From: QWHO01 sp021404945
GTDB taxonomy: Bacteria > Vulcanimicrobiota > Xenobia > Xenobiales > QWHO01
Assembly (NCBI GenBank): GCA_963169765.1
Contig: CAUJEN010000140.1
Coordinates: 8,554-72,553, forward strand
DNA: 64,000 nt
Reading direction: 5' to 3'
In this document: piece by piece, positions 26,518 to 34,737 of the stretch
Layout: every line of letters begins with the position of its first letter
Numbering within the stretch: position 1 is the first letter of the stretch
Notes under the pieces: model-generated
Database searches by the model: none
Seen by the model: the letters and a program-made list of their open reading frames with translations, nothing else
Told to the model about the DNA's origin: nothing
Position numbers and translations under genes: made by a program

Positions 26518-27435
26518 ATGGACAAATTCGAAAAGCTGATTGGCAAAGGTCTGGAGGCGCTCGAGAGCAGGGACTACCCGGGAGCAGCCAGAGCCGGCCA
26601 GGATTTGATCGAGCTCCGCCACAGCTATGGATTCGAGCTCCTGGCCCGTTGTCACAGCGACCAGGGGCAGGACGACGAGGCTCTTCGGGTGTTGGACGAG
26701 GGTCTGCTCAGGGTTCCGGGGCACTGGAGACTCCTCGAGCTGAAAGCGATCGCCCTGTCCGACGGCGAGCGCTGTGAGCAAGCCCTGCCATTCTATCGGG
26801 CCGCTCTCGAGGCTGACAACACTCGCATCGAGAGCGTGCGATACAACCTCGGTCTTACCCTCCAGAGGATGGGACGCACGGAAGAGGCCATCGAGCAATT
26901 CCGCCAGGCCGAGGAGGTCAGCGAGGCCTGCTCCGACCTGTGGGTGCTCATCAGAACGAGCCTGATTGGAGCCAGTGCGCCGGCCGAGGCGCTGGCACTG
27001 GCGGAGCGAGCCGTGGCGGAGATGGAGGCCTCGGGGGCAGTGGAGGGCCTGGGCCGGGTCAAGCAGAGCCTGGGCGGGGCTCTCGTAGCGGCGGGGCAGC
27101 GCGAGAAAGCTCTGGAGCTCGCCCACGAAATGCTGAGCCTCTGGGACGAGGAGGCCTTCTGGATCCTGCGCCAGGCAGACGATCGACGCAGCGGCACGGC
27201 CAGCTCCTATCGGGCCATGTTCGAGGGGGTCTTCTTCGACGGGCGGCCGTTCTATAGGACCTACCAGCTGGTCGCGGAGTCACCGGATGATCTCCTTGAG
27301 CAGGCCCGCTCGGTCGAGAACCGGGAGCTGCGCGACAGTCTCAGGCTGGTGGAGGTCCTCGAGGTTGACCAGGCCGGGCCCGGGTTGCCGCTCGGGGTGT
27401 ACTGGCGCTCACCATACTTCACTTCGAGCCAGTGA
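26518..27435 (+). CDS. Cytoplasmic TPR-repeat protein
   Basis: 305 residues, ATG with GAGGAAG upstream, 43 bases after the previous gene. TPR-like helix pairs fill residues 1-210, including ELLARCHSDQGQDDEALRVL, SVRYNLGLTLQRMGRTEEAI and LGGALVAAGQREKALELA. The C-terminal 90 residues (SSYRAMFEGVFFDGRPFYRTYQ onward) are a small unknown domain. No signal peptide. Confidence 0.8.
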   Translation: MDKFEKLIGKGLEALESRDYPGAARAGQDLIELRHSYGFELLARCHSDQGQDDEALRVLDEGLLRVPGHWRLLELKAIALSDGERCEQALPFYRAALEADNTRIESVRYNLGLTLQRMGRTEEAIEQFRQAEEVSEACSDLWVLIRTSLIGASAPAEALALAERAVAEMEASGAVEGLGRVKQSLGGALVAAGQREKALELAHEMLSLWDEEAFWILRQADDRRSGTASSYRAMFEGVFFDGRPFYRTYQLVAESPDDLLEQARSVENRELRDSLRLVEVLEVDQAGPGLPLGVYWRSPYFTSSQ

Positions 27436-27460
27436 CCTTGAGCCCAAATGCTCATCGTCG

Positions 27461-27550
27461 CTGGAAGTCCGGTCGCAAACCGTGTGGTGTCGGAGGGGCT
27501 ACGCTCTCGGGGGGGCCACCACAAGATATTGCAGGCGGCCGGACTTCCAG
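27461..27550. repeat. Nested inverted repeats, possible structured RNA or cruciform
   Basis: A perfect 12-bp outer arm (27461-27472 with 27539-27550) encloses a perfect 7-bp inner arm TGTGGTG/CACCACA (27483-27489 with 27517-27523). It lies between the convergent TPR and peptidase-like genes. No poly-T follows either side. Confidence 0.55.
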
Positions 27551-27645
27551 GTCCCGAAGCCATTCAGAACCAGAATTGGAGCTTGCCCAGAACCCCGGCC
27601 ACGCAGGCGCTTCTCTGTCCCAATGCGGCGTTTTCCAGACCAGCG

Positions 27646-28974
27646 TCACCGCTCTTGCAGCGGTTGCTCGAGGAGCCTGGCCAGCGCCCTTTCCTGGTCG
27701 GCCAGGGTTTCCCCCTCGAGCACGATCCGCCATCCCCGTCCGGTCTTCCTGGCCAGGCCGCTCAAAGCGAAGGGGGTCAGCAGGCCCCGCTCGGAGGGCT
27801 TGATGAGAAAGATCACCGCTCCCTCGAACTCCTGATAACGCTGCAGGGTCTCCGGCGAGGAGAGGGGCGTGGCCGCGTGGATGCTGCGCATCGGCCCCAA
27901 AGCGGCCATGCGCTGCTGAAATCCGCCTCGCTGGATCTCGTCGCTGTTGGCGATGAGCAGCACGCGCCGCAGCACCACCGTGGGGTCGCGGTCGGCCTGA
28001 GGAAAGGCGGCGGCGAACGCGGCCGTGGCTCGGGCGGCGAAGGCCTCGTCGAGGGGTTTTCGCTCCTCCAGGTAGGGCCGAATCAGTGGCAACAGGGACC
28101 TGGCGAACCCGTCGATGATCGGGTCGTTATACCAGGACTCGTCGCTCTTTCCCTGTCCGAACCAGCCGTTGCCCAGGGCGGTGGCCAGGCCTTCGTTGAG
28201 CTGGTCGTAGATGTCCGCGGGGAAGGCACCCTTGAGCCGGGCCACCACCCCCGGCGAGCGATTGCTCCAGAGGGCGTGGCACAGCTCGTGCACGATGACG
28301 CCGGCCGATCCGAGCACCGGCGCGCCCTGAGGGGCCTCCACCACCGACAGATAGCCGTCCGAGTGTCCAAACGCCTCGATGCCCTCACCCTGTTTGCGAG
28401 GGATGGGGGTGAGCGCCACCACGAAGGCATTCTCCTCGGGCCAGTCGCTCTGGTAGAGGGCGGCGATGGTGGCCAGGCACTCGGCTGCCTCTCGCTCGGC
28501 CAGTACCTGGCGTAGCTCGCTCAGCTGCTTGCTCAGGCTGGCATCGCAAGGCTGGTAGATCAGACGGTCATAAAGGGGGGAGTAGTGGCGCATGGCCCGG
28601 GCCAGGCGCGCATGGTGCTCGGTGCTGAGCAGGGGCCGGGTGCGCTGGAGGAAGTCCTCCACGTCCCGGGCCTGCAGGCTGATCCCCTCGAGGACGTCCG
28701 AGAGGGTGCGCTGCTTCTCGCCATCGCCGGGCAGCCGGAGCGTGTTCCAGGCCTCGTCTTGCAGCAGCCCCGCAAAGTCGTCCACCAGCGCCTGGTCTTC
28801 CTCGGTGGGGGGTCTCAGCTCCCGGAACACCCTGGCCAGGTGCCGACTGTGATGCGCTTCGCCGCGCAACGACTCGAGCAAGTACAGGGTGCCGTGTACC
28901 GGGGAGGCTTCCACGCGGATCTCCCAGGCCTGTACCGGATGCAGGAGCAGCACCAAGAGCAGACACCAGCGCAT
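27646..28974 (-). CDS. Secreted metallopeptidase-like protein (HExxH)
   Basis: 442 residues with a clear signal peptide (MRWCLLLVLLLHPVQA). A zinc-binding motif HELCH is at 229-233, and a downstream Glu in NEGLA (E261) would be the third ligand in a gluzincin arrangement. The remaining sequence is helical and not assigned to a family. Probably periplasmic or exported. An uncharacterised peptidase is the most economical reading; activity is inferred from the motif alone. Confidence 0.72.
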   Translation of the reverse strand: MRWCLLLVLLLHPVQAWEIRVEASPVHGTLYLLESLRGEAHHSRHLARVFRELRPPTEEDQALVDDFAGLLQDEAWNTLRLPGDGEKQRTLSDVLEGISLQARDVEDFLQRTRPLLSTEHHARLARAMRHYSPLYDRLIYQPCDASLSKQLSELRQVLAEREAAECLATIAALYQSDWPEENAFVVALTPIPRKQGEGIEAFGHSDGYLSVVEAPQGAPVLGSAGVIVHELCHALWSNRSPGVVARLKGAFPADIYDQLNEGLATALGNGWFGQGKSDESWYNDPIIDGFARSLLPLIRPYLEERKPLDEAFAARATAAFAAAFPQADRDPTVVLRRVLLIANSDEIQRGGFQQRMAALGPMRSIHAATPLSSPETLQRYQEFEGAVIFLIKPSERGLLTPFALSGLARKTGRGWRIVLEGETLADQERALARLLEQPLQER

Positions 28975-29106
28975 GGGGAGGCGGCTTCGCCGCCAGGTGG
29001 GGGATTCACTGCCCTGTCGCGGCGGAGCTCGAGCGGGCGGCGCGAACCCTGGTGGAGCGAGGGCGGAACCCTGGTTCTGGACAGGACCTTCCCGAGGAGC
29101 TCAACC

Positions 29107-29255
29107 TCGACCCGGCTGGCTCGGGCCCGAAAGCGCTTTCGGAATTTGAACCGGCGGTATCGTCTCTTTGTTCGATTTGTCCTGGGATCCGGCTCTGGAA
29201 GTGGCCGTCGACCCGGCTGGCCCGGGCCCGAGAGCGCTTTCGGAATTTGAACCGG
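29107..29255. repeat. Two 48-bp direct repeats, 101 bp apart
   Basis: 29107-29154 and 29208-29255 are near-identical, both reading TCGACCCGGCTGG then AGCGCTTTCGGAATTTGAAC. An 18-base piece of the first copy (29103-29120) recurs at 51847-51864 next to a transposase-like remnant, so this is a dispersed intergenic repeat. It fills most of the 29.0-29.3 kb interval. Confidence 0.75.
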
Positions 29256-29312
29256 TATGGTCGCGGGACGCTCCTGCCGGTCGAGCAGAAACAGCCTTCT
29301 CGGCCGAGGCAT

Positions 29313-29945
29313 TTACCCCGGTTTGCGCACCTTGACCCGGACCCCGCCCAGCGTGACCGAGGCTTCCTCCACGGCGATCTGGGCCGAGGGAGCCTGGCTC
29401 AGGCGGGACAGTCCGTCCCGGCGTACCGCTTCGAGGTCGGCCCGGGCCGTGTCGACCGCCTGCCTGAGCGGCCCGAGAGCCACCTGAAGCTGATTGCGCT
29501 CGGTGCGCAGAGCCTTGACCGCGGCGTGGTCGACCTGGAGTGGCAGCGCGACGTGGCGCATCAGCTTGAGATAGCCGAGCCACAGGCCGATACCCAGCAA
29601 GGCTCCCCCTGCGCCACTCAGGCCCAGGTGAGGAGCGGCCAGCATACCGCCCAGTGCACCGGCGCAGAAGGTCAGGGGAGACAAACGAATGTGGATCTGG
29701 CGCTTTTCGTTCCACAGGCCGGAGCGCATCTGGTCCATGTTGGTGAAGGAGGTGCGCTTGAGGAAGGGCATGCCGAGCAGGCGCTCGGTGTCCTGGAGTC
29801 GAGCCTGATACGAGTCGTGCTGCGACTCGACGCGCTGCAGCCGGGCCTGGGCCTCGGTCAACTCGGGGCTGATGGCCTGGCCTTTGAACAGCACGTCCCC
29901 GACGCTGGTGGCCGTCACGGGGAGAATTGTCATCGCGGTCAGCAT
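29313..29945 (-). CDS. Membrane hairpin protein with coiled coils
   Basis: About 210 residues; the ATG at 29945 or 29933 may be used. Two hydrophobic segments (LTFCAGALGGMLAAPHLGL and GGALLGIGLWLGYLKLM, about 95-140) are flanked by charged helical regions (ELTEAQARLQRVESQHDSY, then LRTERNQLQVALGPLRQAV). The C-terminus is basic. No family recognised. Confidence 0.6.
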   Translation of the reverse strand: MLTAMTILPVTATSVGDVLFKGQAISPELTEAQARLQRVESQHDSYQARLQDTERLLGMPFLKRTSFTNMDQMRSGLWNEKRQIHIRLSPLTFCAGALGGMLAAPHLGLSGAGGALLGIGLWLGYLKLMRHVALPLQVDHAAVKALRTERNQLQVALGPLRQAVDTARADLEAVRRDGLSRLSQAPSAQIAVEEASVTLGGVRVKVRKPG

Positions 29946-30133
29946 ACCTCTTGCCCCTGAAGGAAATCTGACAGAACACGGGTGTTGCTGACTACTGGGC
30001 AACACCCCGGGGTATGCATGCGTCCTGGCTCCCAGACCAGGCAGACCTGACACCGGAAGGCCACCCATTTGGGTTTCCATCCCCTCATCATCGGGGCTGC
30101 TCTGCTCGCTAAGGCGAATCTTCGTCAGAGGCC

Positions 30134-30163
30134 TTGACGTGATGCGGTTGCATTGTACACAAT
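30134..30163 (+). promoter_or_regulatory. Candidate promoter with palindromic operator for the PIN/antitoxin pair
   Basis: TTGACG (30134-30139) is spaced 16 bases from TACACA (30156-30161). An ATTGT-AC-ACAAT palindrome (30152-30163) overlaps the -10 element. The PIN gene starts about 10 bases downstream with GTG and no ribosome-binding site, so the mRNA may be leaderless. Autorepression by the antitoxin at this palindrome is inferred. Confidence 0.45.
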
Positions 30164-30171
30164 AGATTGCA

Positions 30172-30666
30172 GTGAGGGTTTTGTTGGATGCAGACGCGTT
30201 GATCAAACTGACGCGAGCTGGTGCAAAGGAGCTGCTTGTGGAGACCTTTGAAGTCTTCATTCCGGCCGAGGTCGAAAGGGAGGTTGTTGAGGAGGGCACC
30301 CGTCTCGGTCACCCCGACGCGCTGGTTGTGGCCGAGAACCTGGACCAGGGCAAGCTTCAGGTCCTGGGTGCTACCACTGAGACTGTCCCTATCGGGTTCT
30401 CGGATGGTGACCGGGCCCTCGCTCGTCATGCTCTCAGCGGTGGCTACGCAGCAGTTGTGACCGACGATGCCTGGTTGCTTGAGCGACTGAAGGCGCACAG
30501 AGTAAGCGTGACGGTGCCGGCCGCAATCTTGCTTGCGATCGGTCGCAAGCAGAAACTCCCTGCCCCCGAGGTCTTGAAATTGCTGGAAAGCCTGCGCCCG
30601 TATGTGAGCCCGGAGGAGTTCGTCACGTTTCGCTTGATCGTAGAAGGGAAGTATCCGCGCAAATGA
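30172..30666 (+). CDS. PIN-domain protein, probable toxin
   Basis: 164 residues, GTG start. PIN ribonuclease fold: D6 in LLDADALIKL, E33/E37 in FIPAEVEREVV, D78/D80 in FSDGDRALARHA and D98/D99 in AVVTDDAWLLERL supply the acidic metal-binding residues. Such proteins cleave RNA, often tRNA or rRNA. Its stop overlaps the antitoxin ATG (ATGA), giving toxin-first order, which is reversed relative to most vapBC pairs. Confidence 0.8.
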   Translation: MRVLLDADALIKLTRAGAKELLVETFEVFIPAEVEREVVEEGTRLGHPDALVVAENLDQGKLQVLGATTETVPIGFSDGDRALARHALSGGYAAVVTDDAWLLERLKAHRVSVTVPAAILLAIGRKQKLPAPEVLKLLESLRPYVSPEEFVTFRLIVEGKYPRK

Positions 30667-30962
30667 AGGTTACTCGCTCAGTCCGACTCTCTGAGGAAAC
30701 CATGAAGGCTGTGGCCTTTTTGCAACGCCGTCAGGGGGATGATGCGTCGGACGCGATTCGCAGGCTGGTTCGCAGGGGTCTTGAGAGCGAGTTGTCCGAG
30801 CTTTACGGCCGCGGAGAAATCAGTTTGCGTCACGCAGCCGACCTCCTTTCCCTGACTGTCCGCGAGTGTCTCGAGCTCTTTGCCTTGCGGGGGGTGTCCG
30901 GGAACGTGACCATGGCGCAGGCCTTTGAGGCGCACTCGGTGGCCGAGTGCCTGGTGGACTGA
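30663..30962 (+). CDS. Ribbon-helix-helix / UPF0175-like antitoxin
   Basis: 99 residues, overlapping the PIN gene by 4 bases. The N-terminus MKVTRSVRLSEETMKAVAF is a ribbon-helix-helix DNA-binding domain. The C-terminal YGRGEISLRHAADLLSLTVRE resembles UPF0175 proteins, which pair with PIN toxins. Expected to neutralise the PIN protein and repress the pair. Confidence 0.75.
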   Translation: MKVTRSVRLSEETMKAVAFLQRRQGDDASDAIRRLVRRGLESELSELYGRGEISLRHAADLLSLTVRECLELFALRGVSGNVTMAQAFEAHSVAECLVD

Positions 30963-31060
30963 GCCTCGCTGAGGTCACAACGTCCGCAGTCGGAGCTGGA
31001 GAAGCGGCGCTCCTGTCGCTGTAGCTCAAGGGTTGTCAGCGTCCTTCAGGATGTGTTAAC

Positions 31061-33355
31061 GTGGTGGGCACGTGCCTGCGGAGGGGAATCCTGTTGCTGG
31101 TCATGCTGCTGCTGGGCGGATGCTCGGGAGCTTCGCTCAATCCGTCCGGGACCGCTGCCCCGCCGCCCGGCCCGGCGGGACCTTCAGCCGTCCGACTCAA
31201 GCTCCGGCTACCCGAGCTCGAGGCACGCTCGAATCGCGGCGAGATCCTCCAGGTGGTGGTGGAGCTGACCGATCGCAACACCCCCGACCCCTCCAGTCTC
31301 AGCGGGAAGCGGGTGGTGGCCAGCGGGGCTGCCAGCGTGGAGCCCGGCGCTCGGGAAGTGCTGGTGCTCATCCCCGTCGTCCCGCCGGGCGACTGGGACG
31401 TCCAGGCCTTCGGCAGGGACTCCCAGGGCCTGGTGGTCGCCGCTTCCGATCCCACCCCCCTCATCATCGGTTTCGAGGCACTGGTGGTCACCCTGGAGCT
31501 GCTTCAGGGAAGCGCTCCTCTGATTCAGAGCCTGACCCTGGCGCCTCTTGCCCCCAGCATCGCCTCGGGCACCACGCAGGCCTTTCAGGCCACCGATGAG
31601 CGCGGTCAGAACGTGACCGGTCAGGTGAGCTGGAGCTCTTCCGACCCGGCCGTGGCCAGCATCGACGCCAGCGGCCTGGCCTCCGGTCTTGCGCCGGGCA
31701 CGACCACCATCACCGCAGCGCGCAACGGGGTGCTGGCCACCACCAGCCTGACGGTGACCGCGGCCACGCTCACGACTCTGGCCATCACCCCCCTCACCCC
31801 TTCCGTGCCGGCCGGCCTGACCCAGCAGTTCAGCGCCACCGGCACGTTCTCAGACGGTTCCGTCCAGGACCTGACCGGTCAGGTCACCTGGAGCTCGAGC
31901 GCAGGCGCAGTGGCCAGCGTCGATCCGGCCGGCCTGGCGACCACGCTGACCCCGGGAGTGACCGACATCGGGGCTGCCTTGAACGGGGTCAGCGCCTCGA
32001 CGACGCTGACCGTGACTGCTGCCCTCCTGCAGTCCCTGGCGGTGACCCCGCTCGACCCGAGCTTTTTCTCCTCCGGCCGGGCGCGCCAGTTCACCGCCAC
32101 CGGCACCTTCTCGGATGGCAGCGTGGCCGACGTGACCGAGCAGGTCAGCTGGACCTCCACCAATCCGGCCGTGGCGAGCGTTTCGGATGTTGCTGGCACG
32201 CGCGGGCAGATGCGTACCAGCGGCGTTGGCGCCGTCACCCTCCAGGCCACGGCGGGTGGGATCGGGGCCTCCACGAATGTGACCATCACCTCCGACCCGC
32301 TGGTGCGCTTGCTGGGCGAGCAGAACTTTCCGGTGGGCCAGGGAGCCCAGGCGATGACCACGGGCGACTTCAACGCTGACGGCATCCTCGACATCGCCAC
32401 GGGCAACGTGAACGCCGACAGCGTCTCCGTGCTGCTGGGAAATGGCGACGGCACGTTCTTGCCGGCCCAGGACTTCCCCACTCAGGTCTTTCCTGACGGC
32501 GTGAGCGCAGGCGACTTCAACGGCGACGGCCGCCTGGACCTGATCGCCTCGAACAGCAACTCAGACACCGTTTCGGTGCTGCTCGGCAATGGGAACGGCA
32601 CCTTCCAGACCGCTCTCAATTCGACCACCGGGGTCGGGTCGAGCCCGACCGGGGTGGCGCTCGGGGATGTGAACGGCGATGGGCGACTCGACGCCGTGAC
32701 CGCCAACTTTGGCCTGGACCAGGCTGCCGTTCTGCTCGGGAACGGCGACGGCACTTTTCCCGCCCCCCTACCTGTCGGCGTCGGCAACGCCCCCGACGCC
32801 ATCGAGCTGCTCGACCTGAACGGTGATGGACTGCTCGACCTGGCCACCTCGGACTTCGGCGGCGACGAGGTCTCCACGGCGCTGGGGAACGGCGACGGCA
32901 CCTTCCAGCCGGCCCAGAGCTTCGGGGTCGCCAATGCTCCCGATGACCTGGCTTTCGGGGACTTCAACGGGGACGGCGTGCCTGACCTGGTCACCGCCAA
33001 CGGGTCCACCGATGACGGCTCGGTCTTCATCGGCAACGGCGACGGCACGATGCAGCCGGCCGTGACCCTGGTTCTGCCGGCCGGCTCTCAGCCCTTCGCG
33101 GTGGCGGTGGGAGACATCAACGCCGACGGCCGGCTCGATCTGGCCTTCTGCAATCTCTCCCTGGCCACCGCCTCCATTTTGCTCGGGAACGGCGACGGCA
33201 CCTTCCAGGCTCCCCAGAGCTTCGCCATCGGGTTCGGTCCAGCGGCGGTGGGGCTGGCCGACCTGAACGGGGACGGCTGCCTGGATCTCTTCACCGCCAA
33301 CCTGGGTTTCCCCGACGACGTGGCGGTGCGGCTGCAGGACCCGGTCAGCCCGTAG
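31061..33355 (+). CDS. Large lipoprotein with Ig-like (Big2) domains and FG-GAP/VCBS repeats
   Basis: 764 residues, GTG start. Lipobox LLLGGC (Cys21), Pro/Ala linker, an unknown beta domain (45-145), then three Big2-type Ig-like domains (about 155-415) each with SW(S/T)S(S/T)(D/N)PAVAS-like cores. The C-terminal half (425-760) is a set of integrin-alpha-like repeats with calcium-loop motifs such as GDFNGDGRLDLI, GDVNGDGRLDAV and LLGNGDGTF. Likely a surface-exposed binding or adhesion protein. It is monocistronic. Confidence 0.9.
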   Translation: MVGTCLRRGILLLVMLLLGGCSGASLNPSGTAAPPPGPAGPSAVRLKLRLPELEARSNRGEILQVVVELTDRNTPDPSSLSGKRVVASGAASVEPGAREVLVLIPVVPPGDWDVQAFGRDSQGLVVAASDPTPLIIGFEALVVTLELLQGSAPLIQSLTLAPLAPSIASGTTQAFQATDERGQNVTGQVSWSSSDPAVASIDASGLASGLAPGTTTITAARNGVLATTSLTVTAATLTTLAITPLTPSVPAGLTQQFSATGTFSDGSVQDLTGQVTWSSSAGAVASVDPAGLATTLTPGVTDIGAALNGVSASTTLTVTAALLQSLAVTPLDPSFFSSGRARQFTATGTFSDGSVADVTEQVSWTSTNPAVASVSDVAGTRGQMRTSGVGAVTLQATAGGIGASTNVTITSDPLVRLLGEQNFPVGQGAQAMTTGDFNADGILDIATGNVNADSVSVLLGNGDGTFLPAQDFPTQVFPDGVSAGDFNGDGRLDLIASNSNSDTVSVLLGNGNGTFQTALNSTTGVGSSPTGVALGDVNGDGRLDAVTANFGLDQAAVLLGNGDGTFPAPLPVGVGNAPDAIELLDLNGDGLLDLATSDFGGDEVSTALGNGDGTFQPAQSFGVANAPDDLAFGDFNGDGVPDLVTANGSTDDGSVFIGNGDGTMQPAVTLVLPAGSQPFAVAVGDINADGRLDLAFCNLSLATASILLGNGDGTFQAPQSFAIGFGPAAVGLADLNGDGCLDLFTANLGFPDDVAVRLQDPVSP

Positions 33356-33558
33356 CCGTCAGAGGTGGTCGCCGATGCTGTCGACCAGAAAGCACCCCTG
33401 GTCGTAATGGCCGAAGATGCGCAGTCGCTCCAGGCGTAGAGCCTCATCAGGGTTGAGCTACCAGCTCTCCACGCTGGACGGAGTCTGCGAGCAGCACAGC
33501 CTCGCCCGCTCGGAGTTGGCTAGCTCATGGAGAATCGGCAATCTGCATTTTCAAATTG

Positions 33559-34737
33559 TCAGTTTCTGAGTAGTTCACCTCGCAGACGCTCAGGCACCGG
33601 TTCCGGCAGCCTCCACTGGATGGTAATCGGTTTTTCGCCAGTCCAGTCCGCGAACTCGACATCGCCACAGTAGATAAACGGGTCACGCTTCTTTGCCCTG
33701 ACGAAGAGATGGACCGATAAGCCCTGCTCTTGATGCGATCGCATCGACTGACCATCCTTACTGGCCTGGGTTGTTCTATTTTGGCTCTGCCATTGGAATC
33801 TCTCTGGACCCAGGAATCGGTCCTCATACTGGTGCTCCTTTGATAGGTCCCCTTTGGCAAGGGTGACCAGCAGAAAGATGTGCTTGCCGCTGCGGACATA
33901 GCCCTGATTCCACGACCCGGTGTTAAATGTCTGGCCAAAGAGCTCGGGAATCTGCTCGCGGGAGTATCGTTTCCAGAGAACTGCCGTCCCACGCCCGCTG
34001 AGACCGACCGGGGAAAGGTGCCAGAGGTCATCTTGCAGTTGGAAGACCACCTGGTGTCGGGTGCCAGGTTGGCCAGCATCGGGACCGAACCAGCCTCGCA
34101 GAATGCCCGGGAGGCGGTTTGTATCCCGTCCAGGCTCTCGGATGACATCGATCGGCGTACTTGCCAGGTTGCCCTCGAGCAGGTCATCGGCGACCTTCAC
34201 CAGCGTCCAACCCTCAGACACTCGTGGGGGTGTCATTGGCTTGGGCAATGAGAGCACCGGCCGTCCGCTGGCGAGACCAACCCGGCACTCGAAGCGGTCC
34301 CCGGCTTGACGCCCTGGCCGGTCGAGGTATTCGCCAAGCCGCCAGTCGACCAGTTCTCGGACGAGTTGTTGCAGCGGTTCTCGCATCTCCGGGCTGGCCT
34401 GGAACGCCGTTGCAAAGATGCCCTCCTGGAAGGTGAAAAAGGGATCCCGGCCGGAGGTCCGGTCGCTCCAGGCAAGAATGGGAGAACTGCGCACCAGGGC
34501 TTGCAGGGGGCGCTGGTCGCTCAGGTTGAGGCTCACGTCCTTCGCCAGCTGAGCGCTTCGGCCGGCCAGTTGGGCAAACTCTCCGGTGAGCTCCGCGAGC
34601 GCAACCGAGCCGGGGAGGGAGTCCAGGTTGAGCATGGCATGGAGCAAGACCATCTTGTCGCCTTTTTCCAGGGGAGTGGTTTCCAGTTCCTGGAGGAACG
34701 GGCCGTGGGTCGCCAGGACAACCTCTTCTAGGGGGGG
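33559..34737 (-). CDS. C-terminal part of frameshifted SF2 helicase: DUF3427 domain
   Basis: This frame continues the helicase gene after a one-base shift in the G7 run at 34731-34737. With six G, the sequence would read straight from GGFTP into LEEVVLATHGPFLQELE. The last 150 residues match the DUF3427 C-terminal domain of PLD-helicase fusions: SQNRTTQASKDGQS, VHLFVRAKKRDPFIYCGDVEF and GEKPITIQWRLPEPVP. Alone the open frame extends to 34779, but it has no good start there. Its separation is probably an artefact or a recent mutation. Confidence 0.75.
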   Translation of the reverse strand, partial: PPLEEVVLATHGPFLQELETTPLEKGDKMVLLHAMLNLDSLPGSVALAELTGEFAQLAGRSAQLAKDVSLNLSDQRPLQALVRSSPILAWSDRTSGRDPFFTFQEGIFATAFQASPEMREPLQQLVRELVDWRLGEYLDRPGRQAGDRFECRVGLASGRPVLSLPKPMTPPRVSEGWTLVKVADDLLEGNLASTPIDVIREPGRDTNRLPGILRGWFGPDAGQPGTRHQVVFQLQDDLWHLSPVGLSGRGTAVLWKRYSREQIPELFGQTFNTGSWNQGYVRSGKHIFLLVTLAKGDLSKEHQYEDRFLGPERFQWQSQNRTTQASKDGQSMRSHQEQGLSVHLFVRAKKRDPFIYCGDVEFADWTGEKPITIQWRLPEPVPERLRGELLRN

